Source: Candidatus Aminicenantota bacterium
Lineage (GTDB): Bacteria; Acidobacteriota; Aminicenantia; Aminicenantales; UBA8522
DNA length: 64,000 nucleotides
Direction of reading: 5' to 3'
NCBI GenBank assembly: GCA_017886205.1
Contig: JAFNEO010000036.1
Span: forward strand, 284-64,283
Positions 32,212 to 40,192 of this stretch are shown piece by piece. Made by a program: the position numbers and the translations under genes. The notes beneath the pieces are model-generated. The model searched no databases and had not been told where the DNA came from. It saw only the letters and a list, made by a program, of their open reading frames with translations. The stretch's first letter is position 1. Each line of letters begins with the position of its first letter.

Positions 32212-34254
32212 ATGGGTGACCGAATGCCGAATTCTCCGGTCCGCCGTCCGGCCCGGCGGCGCTTCTTCCTGGGGCCGAGCCAAAGACTTGTCGGAGTCTT
32301 CGTCCTCTTCATCCTGCTTCCGGGTGCGTTCCTCGGCGTTTTCGCGCTGCGGGTGTTGAGGCAGGAAGGCCAGCTCGCCCGACAGCGCACGCGCGAGCGC
32401 CTGGAAAGAACGGCCGAAGAAATCGGCCGCGACCTGAATTCCGAGTTCCGGCGGTGGACTGATGCGGCCCGGACGGCGGCCGGGGTGAAGACATTTGACG
32501 AGGGTTCCTTTCCCGATATCGTCCGCCTGGCTCTCCTGGAACCGGGCGGCGGCGTCTATTTGACCGTATCCGAAAAACGTCTCGAGGCGTTCCCCGCCGG
32601 GGCTTTGCTGTATGCCCCGCCGGGCATGGTGCCGGCTCGAACCTCGCCAGGCCAATTTCCCGCCGGGCTGGCCGAAGCCGAATCCCTGGAAATAGCCCGG
32701 GAAGATTACCCGAACGCCATCCGCGCTTACCGAAACCTGCTCGATTCGGCCGACGCCGGGCTGCGGCCGCTGATCCTCCAGCGCCTCGCCCGGACGCTCC
32801 GCAAGGCCGGAAAGCCCGAAGAGGCCGCCGGAGCTTACCGGGAACTCCGGCGCCTGGATGCGGTTTGGATCGGGGGGCTGCCTTCGGACCTCATCGCCCA
32901 ATCCGAACTCTGCTCCCTTGCCGCCGAGCGCGGCGATTCGGCTGGACTGTCTCAAACGGCCCTGGCCTTTTATCGCGATCTGACGGCGGGGAAATGGCTT
33001 CTCGACAAACCTCGGTATCTCTTCTATTCCGACCGCTGCCGGACCTGGTGCCGGGAGAGCCTGGCCGCGCCGGACGAATTCGACCGCGTCCAAACGACGG
33101 AGGAGCGAAAGCTCGTCCTCTCCCGGGCAGCCGAGGACTTGCTCGGCCAACCCCAAGGTATACTTTCCGGCGAACACAATGCGCACCTCGCCTTCTGGAA
33201 TACCGATCCGTTTGCCATGGTTGTCCTTTCCGCCGACTTCCTGGAATCGCGTTGGTGGCCCCAACTCCTCTCAACCCGGGGGGAAGACCTCGAGGGGACT
33301 CTGTCCACTCCTGACGGTCATACGGTTATCGGATCGCCTCCCTCGGAGACGCCTCCTCTCGCGGTGACCTACGACTTCCGGATCGACGACACACCGTGGC
33401 TCCTGCAGGTTTGGCCCGGCCGGCCGGAGGCGATTTACGCGGATATCAGGCAAAGACAGGCGCTCTCCGTGGCGATGCTCGGGTTCGTCGCGGTGCTTCT
33501 GGCCTTCGGAAGCTACATCACGGTCCGGATCGTGAGACGGGAACTCGAGATCGCCAGGCTGAGGGCGGATTTCGTCTCGACGGTCTCCCACGAATTCCGC
33601 TCCCCCCTGACGGGGATTCGACAACTTGGTGGGATGCTGCTCGATGGGCGCGTGACCGACCCGGTGAAACAGCGGGGCTATTTCAGGATGATCGTTCAGG
33701 AGAGCGACCGGCTGGCCCGCCTCGTCGAAAACATCCTCGACTTCTCGCGCATGGAAGAAGGCCGCAGGGAGTACCGGTTTGAGCCGCTCGACCTAACCCC
33801 ATGGCTGCGAAAGCTGGCCGCCGATTTCGAGGCGGAAATCGCGGTGACCGGAGCGGGGGTCGAAGCGGACATCCCGGACGGGCTTCCCGCCATATCGGCC
33901 GACCGCGAAGCGCTGGGATCAGCGGTCCGCAACCTCCTCGACAACGCCGTGAAGTACTCTCCCGGGGCGAAGACGGTTTGGCTCGACACCTTGGCCGAGG
34001 GCGGCGAAATCAGGATCGCCGTCCGCGACCGGGGAGTCGGGATTTCCGAGCAAGACCGGAAGCATATCTTCGACCGGTTCTATAGGGCCGATGGAGAGAT
34101 TTCGAAGCGGGTCAAGGGAGCGGGGCTCGGGCTCAGCCTGGTCAGGTACATTGTGACGGCCCATGGGGGCACGGTCGAATGCCAGAGCCGGGTCGATGAG
34201 GGCAGCACCTTCACGATCCGGCTTCCGATCACGCCGGTCACAGGAGGAGGTTGA
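32212..34254 (+). CDS. Cassette A histidine kinase with TPR-like extracytoplasmic domain
   Basis: The 680 residues comprise a first membrane helix at about 25-48, an outer region to about 415 and a second helix at 416-438. A HisKA domain with phospho-histidine H460 (TVSHEFRSP) and an HATPase domain (NLLDNAVKYS, then DRGVGISEQD and GAGLGLSLV) follow. The outer region contains TPR-like helices (DYPNAIRAYRNLL, then GKPEEAAGAYREL) and, at W262, the WLLDKPRYLFY motif shared with the kinases of cassettes B to E. The signal is unknown. The response regulator starts 1 base after the stop. Eleven-base repeats upstream suggest that the cassette's own regulator activates it. Confidence 0.94.
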   Translation: MGDRMPNSPVRRPARRRFFLGPSQRLVGVFVLFILLPGAFLGVFALRVLRQEGQLARQRTRERLERTAEEIGRDLNSEFRRWTDAARTAAGVKTFDEGSFPDIVRLALLEPGGGVYLTVSEKRLEAFPAGALLYAPPGMVPARTSPGQFPAGLAEAESLEIAREDYPNAIRAYRNLLDSADAGLRPLILQRLARTLRKAGKPEEAAGAYRELRRLDAVWIGGLPSDLIAQSELCSLAAERGDSAGLSQTALAFYRDLTAGKWLLDKPRYLFYSDRCRTWCRESLAAPDEFDRVQTTEERKLVLSRAAEDLLGQPQGILSGEHNAHLAFWNTDPFAMVVLSADFLESRWWPQLLSTRGEDLEGTLSTPDGHTVIGSPPSETPPLAVTYDFRIDDTPWLLQVWPGRPEAIYADIRQRQALSVAMLGFVAVLLAFGSYITVRIVRRELEIARLRADFVSTVSHEFRSPLTGIRQLGGMLLDGRVTDPVKQRGYFRMIVQESDRLARLVENILDFSRMEEGRREYRFEPLDLTPWLRKLAADFEAEIAVTGAGVEADIPDGLPAISADREALGSAVRNLLDNAVKYSPGAKTVWLDTLAEGGEIRIAVRDRGVGISEQDRKHIFDRFYRADGEISKRVKGAGLGLSLVRYIVTAHGGTVECQSRVDEGSTFTIRLPITPVTGGG

Positions 34255-34255
34255 G

Positions 34256-34939
34256 ATGAACGAACGTATCCTTGTTGTGGAGGACGAACCGACGATCGCG
34301 ACGGGCCTTCGGGACGACCTGGAACTCGAGGGATTCGCTGTGGAGGTCGCCGACGACGGCATCGCGGCCTTGAGCCGGATCCTCGAGGGAAAGTTCGACC
34401 TCATCCTGCTTGACTTGATGCTGCCCGGGATGGACGGTCTCGACGTCTGCCGCCAAGCCCGTTTGAAGGGCGACCGCACTCCGATCATCATGCTCACGGC
34501 CAAGGGGCAGGAGGTGGACAAGGTCGTGGGCCTCGAGCTCGGGGCGGACGACTACGTCACCAAGCCCTTCAGCCGGCGCGAGCTCCTCGCCCGGATCAAG
34601 GCCGTGCTGCGCCGCGCCCAAGACGGTCCGGTGCAGAGCGGGATTTATCGCTTCGGCGACGTCACCGTCGACACCGGCCGGTGTGAGGTCTCACGGGAGG
34701 GCGAGAAGATCGACCTAACTGCCATGGAGTTTAAGCTCCTGCGGGTTTTCCTGGAACACCGCGGCCGGGTCTTGACGATCGACGAATTGATGCAGGAGGG
34801 CTGGGGCTCCGATGCCGTCCTGACGGACCGGGTGATCTACACACATGTCAGCAACCTCCGCAACAAATTGGAGGAGAATCCTCAAAAACCGCGTTTTCTG
34901 GTTGGCGTCCGGGGTATCGGATACCGGTTCGACGGGTAG
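34256..34939 (+). CDS. Cassette A OmpR/PhoB-type response regulator
   Basis: The 227-residue regulator has a receiver domain (E9-D10-E11, phospho-acceptor D53 in LLDLMLPGMDG, switch threonine in MLTAK, lysine in TKPFS) and a C-terminal winged helix (about 130-225, with LTAMEFKLLRVFLEHRGRVLT and the terminal GIGYRF). The ATG at 34256 follows AGGAGG and lies 1 base after the kinase stop (TGAGATG), so the two are co-translated. It is the natural binder of the repeats at 32139 and 34964. Confidence 0.95.
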   Translation: MNERILVVEDEPTIATGLRDDLELEGFAVEVADDGIAALSRILEGKFDLILLDLMLPGMDGLDVCRQARLKGDRTPIIMLTAKGQEVDKVVGLELGADDYVTKPFSRRELLARIKAVLRRAQDGPVQSGIYRFGDVTVDTGRCEVSREGEKIDLTAMEFKLLRVFLEHRGRVLTIDELMQEGWGSDAVLTDRVIYTHVSNLRNKLEENPQKPRFLVGVRGIGYRFDG

Positions 34940-34963
34940 AGGTGTTCACGCGGGAGCGGTGAC

Positions 34964-35029
34964 CTTGACCGAAACTTGGATAAGGCTTGACCCGAGCTTG
35001 GAGCAAAGAAGATGCACTTTCCTTATGAT
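34964..35029 (+). promoter_or_regulatory. Cassette A operator upstream of the PD40 gene: four 11-base repeats and -10 box
   Basis: CTTGACCGAAA, CTTGGATAAGG, CTTGACCCGAG and CTTGGAGCAAA start at 34964, 34975, 34986 and 34997, each exactly 11 bases from the last. A -10 box TATGAT (35024-35029) begins 27 bases after the last repeat starts. No separate -35 is seen; the repeats fill that position, as in PhoB-activated promoters. Confidence 0.75.
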
Positions 35030-35053
35030 GTCATTGAAGTCGGGAGGTGCAAG

Positions 35054-37162
35054 ATGAAAAAATCAAGTTGGCTTTCGCTCTTCGCTCTCGTCCTGGCCGT
35101 CTCTCTGCTGCCGGCGGGTCAAACGGCGCAGAAATCCCAGTCGGCGGACGTCCTTCTCGGCGCCGCGCTTCATCAAGAAGAAGTGGAGGGGAACCTCGAG
35201 GCGGCGATCAAGATCTACCAGAAGCTTCTCGCGGATTTCCCCGGGAACCGGCCGCTGGCCGCCCAGGCCCATTTCCGCATCGGGATGTGCTACGAGAAAC
35301 TGGGCCGGGAAGGGGCCCAAAAAGCCTATCAAACAGTTATCCAGGACTATGGCGAACAAAAAGATATTGTAGCTAAAGCCCAAGAGCGGCTCTCGAAATT
35401 AAAAATACCAGGCGGAAAATCTGAAGAGCCGGAGGGAATTAGAATCAAACAAGTCTGGAAAAAACCTTTAACCGATTTTTTGGGGTCCGTATCTCCCGAT
35501 GGACGCTTTCTCGCTTGTGTCTATTGGGGAGAAGGAGACCTGGCCATCCATGACTTAATAAGCGGGGAAGACAAGATCCTCACCCATGAGGCAGACTTAG
35601 CAAAGGGGGGTTTTGCCATGACCCCGATGTTTTCTAAGAACGGCAGGCAAATCGCCTACTCCTGGTGGAACACCAACCATACTTACGACCTGCTTCTCCT
35701 TGATGTGGATAATCCATCACCCCGCAAGCTTTACCGCCGCGAAGGTGAACATGTGCATCCTGCGGCCTGGCTTTCGGATGAAGAGCTTATTTTCGAAAGG
35801 TACAACTATGCGACAAAAGTGGCTCAATTCTGCTCCCTCAGGATTTCGGATGGGACAATACGCGAGCTGAAGGCATTCGATGTCAGAAAATGGCCCCGGG
35901 TGTCCTGTTCTCCGGATGAAAAATACATCGCTTGTGATTTTTCTAACGAAACCGACGGCGGGAAATTTGATATCAATCTATTGACGATGGAGGGGGGAAG
36001 CGAAATTTCCCTGGTCAAACATCCGGCCAACGACAGGGTGCTCGGCTGGGTCCCCGGAAGAAAAGAGTTCCTGTTCTTGAGCGATCGTTCAGGGACATGG
36101 GACCTGTGGGCGATACCTGTTGACGGAGGGAAGCCATCCGGACCGGAAAAGCGGATATATACGGATATCGGTGAAATCCAACCAGTGGGTTTTGTTCAAA
36201 ACGGGAACTGCTTTTTCGGGTTTAACAGGCGCAATTTCAATGCTTATATTGCGCCATTCAATGCCGAGACGGGTCAGCTGGATGAGAAATCGGGCAAAAC
36301 CTTGTTGGGTTCGAAGATCTGGATGAGATGGTCTCCCGATGGACAATATTTATCCTATATTGAGGAGAAATCCGGAGCCGATAACCCCCTGCAGCTCTTT
36401 GTTCAGGACCTGAAAACCGCCGAAGAACGGAGACTTGCGGACAATTTGCACGCCACGTCGTCCTGCTGGTCTCCGGACGGCAATTCGATCTCGGTTGCCG
36501 GCTATGAAAAAAGCAATCGCGCAAAAAGCGCGGGCATTTACACCGTTGATGTAAGAACAGGCCAAACGACCCAAATTGTGAATTTATGGGACTATAAAGG
36601 CAAAATTAATCCGCCAGGCGACGATGCCTTTCCCCTCTCCGATGTCGAGTGGTCTGTGGATGGAAAGAGTATCTTCTTTTTGTTTTTTACAGACCGGCTT
36701 GTCAAGCGTGATCTGGCAACCGGGGAAGATACAGTCCTGTACAAAAACTCTCGGTTTGAAAGGAGCGTCTTGAGACTTTCCCCTGACGGCAAAAGCCTGC
36801 TTTTTGGAGTACGGGATCTAGAAGGAAAGAAAAGCCGTCTCTACACAATCTCTGTGCAAGGCGGGCCGGAAAAAGAATTGTGCGCTCCCCAGGAATCGGC
36901 CGGTTTTGGAATGGCGATGTGGTCTCCCGATGGAAAATATGTATATTTTACCGAGTTGAAAGATGGAACCAGTCTGTGGCGCATGCCTGCCGAAGGAGGA
37001 ATTCCTCAAAAGGTCTGGCACTCAAAAAACTGGGCTGATGTCTTTGGTATACATCCTGATGGAAAGCAAATCGCGTTTGCCATCCGTGAACTGGAGATGG
37101 AAATCAGAGTGATTGAGAACTTGGCTCAAGAACTTGAAAAAATTTATAGCACAACTAAATGA
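35054..37162 (+). CDS. Cassette A exported TPR plus PD40 beta-propeller protein
   Basis: This 702-residue protein has a signal peptide (MKKSSWLSLFALVLAVSLL), then two TPR-like repeats (EGNLEAAIKIYQKLLADFPGN, then FRIGMCYEKLG), then repeated PD40/WD40-like blades marked by SPDGR, SEDG and related turns through to the C-terminus. The fold resembles TolB and DPP-type propellers but no peptidase domain follows. It probably binds a ligand or protein in the periplasm. It ends EIRVIENLAQ, a diverged form of the WVMENFLP ending of its paralogues. The ATG at 35054 has GGGAGG upstream. The central and 3' parts are more AT-rich than the kinase and regulator genes. Confidence 0.9.
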   Translation: MKKSSWLSLFALVLAVSLLPAGQTAQKSQSADVLLGAALHQEEVEGNLEAAIKIYQKLLADFPGNRPLAAQAHFRIGMCYEKLGREGAQKAYQTVIQDYGEQKDIVAKAQERLSKLKIPGGKSEEPEGIRIKQVWKKPLTDFLGSVSPDGRFLACVYWGEGDLAIHDLISGEDKILTHEADLAKGGFAMTPMFSKNGRQIAYSWWNTNHTYDLLLLDVDNPSPRKLYRREGEHVHPAAWLSDEELIFERYNYATKVAQFCSLRISDGTIRELKAFDVRKWPRVSCSPDEKYIACDFSNETDGGKFDINLLTMEGGSEISLVKHPANDRVLGWVPGRKEFLFLSDRSGTWDLWAIPVDGGKPSGPEKRIYTDIGEIQPVGFVQNGNCFFGFNRRNFNAYIAPFNAETGQLDEKSGKTLLGSKIWMRWSPDGQYLSYIEEKSGADNPLQLFVQDLKTAEERRLADNLHATSSCWSPDGNSISVAGYEKSNRAKSAGIYTVDVRTGQTTQIVNLWDYKGKINPPGDDAFPLSDVEWSVDGKSIFFLFFTDRLVKRDLATGEDTVLYKNSRFERSVLRLSPDGKSLLFGVRDLEGKKSRLYTISVQGGPEKELCAPQESAGFGMAMWSPDGKYVYFTELKDGTSLWRMPAEGGIPQKVWHSKNWADVFGIHPDGKQIAFAIRELEMEIRVIENLAQELEKIYSTTK

Positions 37163-37274
37163 ATCCGTATAGATAACCATGGATGCGGCTTGTATTGGCC
37201 GCAGGCGTATTCTAGAATAGGGGCAAATCATCAGGCGCGGGCAAGGGTCCGCGTGACCGTCTGGTGAAAGGCCG

Positions 37275-39404
37275 ATGCAGAAACGCCGGCGGATCGTTCT
37301 TCTTTTCGGGCTCGGGATCGTCCTGCCCAGCCTGCTCCTTGGATATCTGGCCTTCCGGGGCATTCAGAATGACCGGGCCTTGGTCGAGAAGGAGCGGCTC
37401 GAAGATACCCGGCGGGCCGCCGACCGGGTCACCCGCGCGGTCGATGACGCGATAACGTTAGTCGAGGAAGCGCTGGCAAAGACGTTCGCGTATCAAATCG
37501 AAAAGCCATCCGCGGAGTCAGCGTCAGCGCTGGAGAAGCTGGCAGCCGGGAACCCGCTTATCGAGCAGGTCTTTTATCTCAAGGACTTCAAGGAGGTTCG
37601 TCTCCCCCTCGCAAAATTGCTGTACGTGGCAGACGGAAGCCGGGAAGCCAACTCCTCCTCTCCTGCCGGCCTGGGCAATTCAGCCGAAATCCAAGCTGCT
37701 CAACGGCTGGAGTTCCAGCAGAAAGACTATCCGGGGGCTCTGGCCGGTTATCGGCAGGCTCTTAAACACGTGAACGATCCTCGCCTCGAAGGTTTGGTCC
37801 TGAACGCCATCGCCAGGGTCCAGAGGAAATCCGGACTTCTCAAAGAGGCGGTCTCGACTTATGAAAACATCGTTCGAGGGCACAGCGCGATCATCATTCC
37901 GGGAGGGATGCCGCTGGGCCCGTCCGCAAGCCTGGAAATCTGCCTATTGTCCCGCGAACTCAAGGATTTCGCGAAGTCTCTCCAAACATCCCTCGGACTG
38001 TATAAGTCTCTTCTCGGCCGGGAGTGGACGCTGGAAAGGGCCGAATTCGACTTTTTCGTCCAGCGCGCCAAGACCCTCATCGAAGAGGTTTTGGCCGGGC
38101 AGCCGCCCGGTCTCGACCTCGCGCCTGTCCGAGGTGACTTCCAGAGTCTACGAGCCGAGGAGGCGGAGCAAAGAAATAAAACGGAGAGGATGATCGCCTT
38201 CGAGCAGGGCGCGGCCCCGGCCCTTGAGGCCAAGCTCCGAGGCGGTACGGATGAAACGAATCGGTCCTTTTCAAGGCTCGCCTTCGACATCGGGAGTCAC
38301 TCCTATTTCGTCTCGATAGTGAGGCCAACCACGCCGCCAGGTGGCGCGTCGGATGCGGCCTGGGGGATCATCATCGACGCTGAACAACTCAGGGAGAATG
38401 CCCTCCGCCCGGCCCTGCGCGATTATTTCCCATCCGGGGAGACGGCATGGGCTATAAAAGGAAATGACGGCGCAGTCTTGCTGTCATCGGAAAACCCGCC
38501 CGCGGGTCCCGTGACACTCAGGACGAGCTTCGTCTCAGATACTCCGGACTGGAACCTGGAATTCCACCAGCCGCCGCCCCGGCTCATCAGGACGTTTCTT
38601 CTGTCGCGACGGGGCCTCTACTCTTTCGTGTTCCTCCTCATCGCCGGAATCCTCGTCTTCGGCCTGGCCCTGACCATCCGCTCCGTCTCCCACGAGCTGG
38701 AGCTGGCCCGGATGAAGTCGGACTTCGTCTCGACAGTGTCCCATGAGTTCAAAAGCCCCCTGACCTCGATCCGGCAGCTCGCCGAGATGCTCCAGTCCGG
38801 CAGGGTGCCGTCCGAGGAGCGCCGGCAGCAGTATTACGATGTCCTGCTCGAGCAGAGCGAGCGGCTGGCGCTGCTCACGGACAACATTCTCAGCCTGGCC
38901 AAGATCGAGGAGGGCCGGGCGGAATTCGCGTTCGAGACGACGGATATATTCGCCCTGTTGAGCAGCGTCGTCTCCTCTTTCCAGGAACGGGTGCGCCATG
39001 AAGGATTCGACATCGAATTGAAAGCCCAGAGCCCGATTCCCCTCGTTGCAGTGGACCGAACCGCGCTATCGCAAGCCATCACCAACCTGATCGACAACGC
39101 TATCAAGTATTCGGGGGATTCAAGAAAAGTAGTGGTCGGCGCCTCCGTCGAGGAGCAGTTCCTGGCCATCGCCGTGCGGGACTTCGGCGTCGGCATCAAT
39201 AAGGAAGACATCGACAGGGTGTTCGAGCGCTTCTTCAGGGGCGGCGACGAACTGACGCGGACGGTCAAAGGGAGCGGCCTGGGATTGACGCTGGTCAAGG
39301 AAATCGTCGAGGCCCACCGGGGGAGAATCCAGGTCGAAAGCGAGCCGGGAAAAGGCAGCGTGTTTTCGATCCGCCTGCCGCTTGCACAGGGAAAGGGGAG
39401 CTGA
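37275..39404 (+). CDS. Cassette B histidine kinase with TPR-like extracytoplasmic domain
   Basis: The 709 residues have membrane helices at about 6-30 and 448-468. The outer region holds TPR-like helices (DYPGALAGYRQAL, then GLLKEAVSTYENIV) and the shared motif WTLERAEFDFF beginning at W251. HisKA has H490 (TVSHEFKSP); the HATPase has NLIDNAIKYS, DFGVGINKED and GSGLGLTLV. Architecture equals cassette A. The upstream gap (37163-37274) has a good -10 TAGAAT (37213-37218) inside the palindrome TATTCTAGAATA. Only one weak CATGGA match (37178) to this cassette's repeat is visible, so its regulation is less clear than in the other cassettes. Confidence 0.93.
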   Translation: MQKRRRIVLLFGLGIVLPSLLLGYLAFRGIQNDRALVEKERLEDTRRAADRVTRAVDDAITLVEEALAKTFAYQIEKPSAESASALEKLAAGNPLIEQVFYLKDFKEVRLPLAKLLYVADGSREANSSSPAGLGNSAEIQAAQRLEFQQKDYPGALAGYRQALKHVNDPRLEGLVLNAIARVQRKSGLLKEAVSTYENIVRGHSAIIIPGGMPLGPSASLEICLLSRELKDFAKSLQTSLGLYKSLLGREWTLERAEFDFFVQRAKTLIEEVLAGQPPGLDLAPVRGDFQSLRAEEAEQRNKTERMIAFEQGAAPALEAKLRGGTDETNRSFSRLAFDIGSHSYFVSIVRPTTPPGGASDAAWGIIIDAEQLRENALRPALRDYFPSGETAWAIKGNDGAVLLSSENPPAGPVTLRTSFVSDTPDWNLEFHQPPPRLIRTFLLSRRGLYSFVFLLIAGILVFGLALTIRSVSHELELARMKSDFVSTVSHEFKSPLTSIRQLAEMLQSGRVPSEERRQQYYDVLLEQSERLALLTDNILSLAKIEEGRAEFAFETTDIFALLSSVVSSFQERVRHEGFDIELKAQSPIPLVAVDRTALSQAITNLIDNAIKYSGDSRKVVVGASVEEQFLAIAVRDFGVGINKEDIDRVFERFFRGGDELTRTVKGSGLGLTLVKEIVEAHRGRIQVESEPGKGSVFSIRLPLAQGKGS

Positions 39405-39405
39405 G

Positions 39406-40086
39406 ATGGCTAAAATCCTGATTATCGAAGACGAGGAAAGCATCCTCATGCCCTTGGAGGATAACCTCAAGCTCGAAGGATACGAGGTCTCGAGCGCGAA
39501 GGACGGACTGCAGGGCCTGTCCCTGGCCGCCGGGCATCCTTATGACCTCATCGTCCTCGACATCATGCTGCCGAAAATGGACGGGTTCGAGGTCTGCAGG
39601 CGGCTGCGCCAGGACCGGGTGATGACGCCGATCCTGATGTTGACCGCCAAGAGCCAGGAGGTCGACAAGGTGCTCGGGCTGGAGCTCGGAGCCGATGATT
39701 ATGTCACCAAACCGTTCAGCTCCCGGGAGCTTCTGGCCCGCATCAAGGCCATCCTTAGGAGGGCGAACGAGCCGCTCCGGGGTATCGATTTTTACCGCTT
39801 CGGTGATATCGAGCTGGATTTCGTTAAGTACGAGGCGAAGAAGGGAGGCCGGCCGGTCCCCCTGACCGCGCTCGAGTTCTCGCTTCTCCATTTTCTCGTC
39901 CAGAACAGGGGGCGTGTCGTCCACCGGAATGAAATCTTGGACAGCGTCTGGGGCAAGGATGTCTATGTCGACGCCCGGACCGTCGACAAGCACGTCTCCC
40001 TTCTCCGAAAAAAATTTGAGGACGACCCCCAGGAGCCGAAATTTATACTTGGAGTCAGGGGGATCGGCTACAAGTTCACGGGATGA
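39406..40086 (+). CDS. Cassette B OmpR/PhoB-type response regulator
   Basis: This 226-residue receiver plus winged-helix regulator has E8-D9-E10, phospho-acceptor D52 (VLDIMLPKMDG), MLTAK and TKPFS in the receiver, then LTALEFSLLHFLVQNRGRVVH and GIGYKF in the DNA-binding domain. The ATG at 39406 is 1 base past the kinase TGA, the same TGAGATG junction as in cassette A. Confidence 0.95.
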   Translation: MAKILIIEDEESILMPLEDNLKLEGYEVSSAKDGLQGLSLAAGHPYDLIVLDIMLPKMDGFEVCRRLRQDRVMTPILMLTAKSQEVDKVLGLELGADDYVTKPFSSRELLARIKAILRRANEPLRGIDFYRFGDIELDFVKYEAKKGGRPVPLTALEFSLLHFLVQNRGRVVHRNEILDSVWGKDVYVDARTVDKHVSLLRKKFEDDPQEPKFILGVRGIGYKFTG

Positions 40087-40092
40087 CCGCTG

Positions 40093-40157
40093 TTCACGGA
40101 ATCTTCATGGAAGAGGCGCAAAGCCTTCATGAAAACGACACGGCGTCCGCTTATATT
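40093..40157 (+). promoter_or_regulatory. Cassette B operator upstream of the PD40 gene: TTCA(C/T)GGA repeats and -10 box
   Basis: TTCACGGAATC (40093), TTCATGGAAGA (40104) and TTCATGAAAAC (40126) fall on an 11-base register, the 40115 position being degenerate. The -10 box TATATT (40152-40157) begins 26 bases after the last repeat. The repeat word differs from that of the other cassettes. Confidence 0.65.
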
Positions 40158-40192
40158 TCCTCATGGAGAAAAAACATGAGGAGGCACAAACA

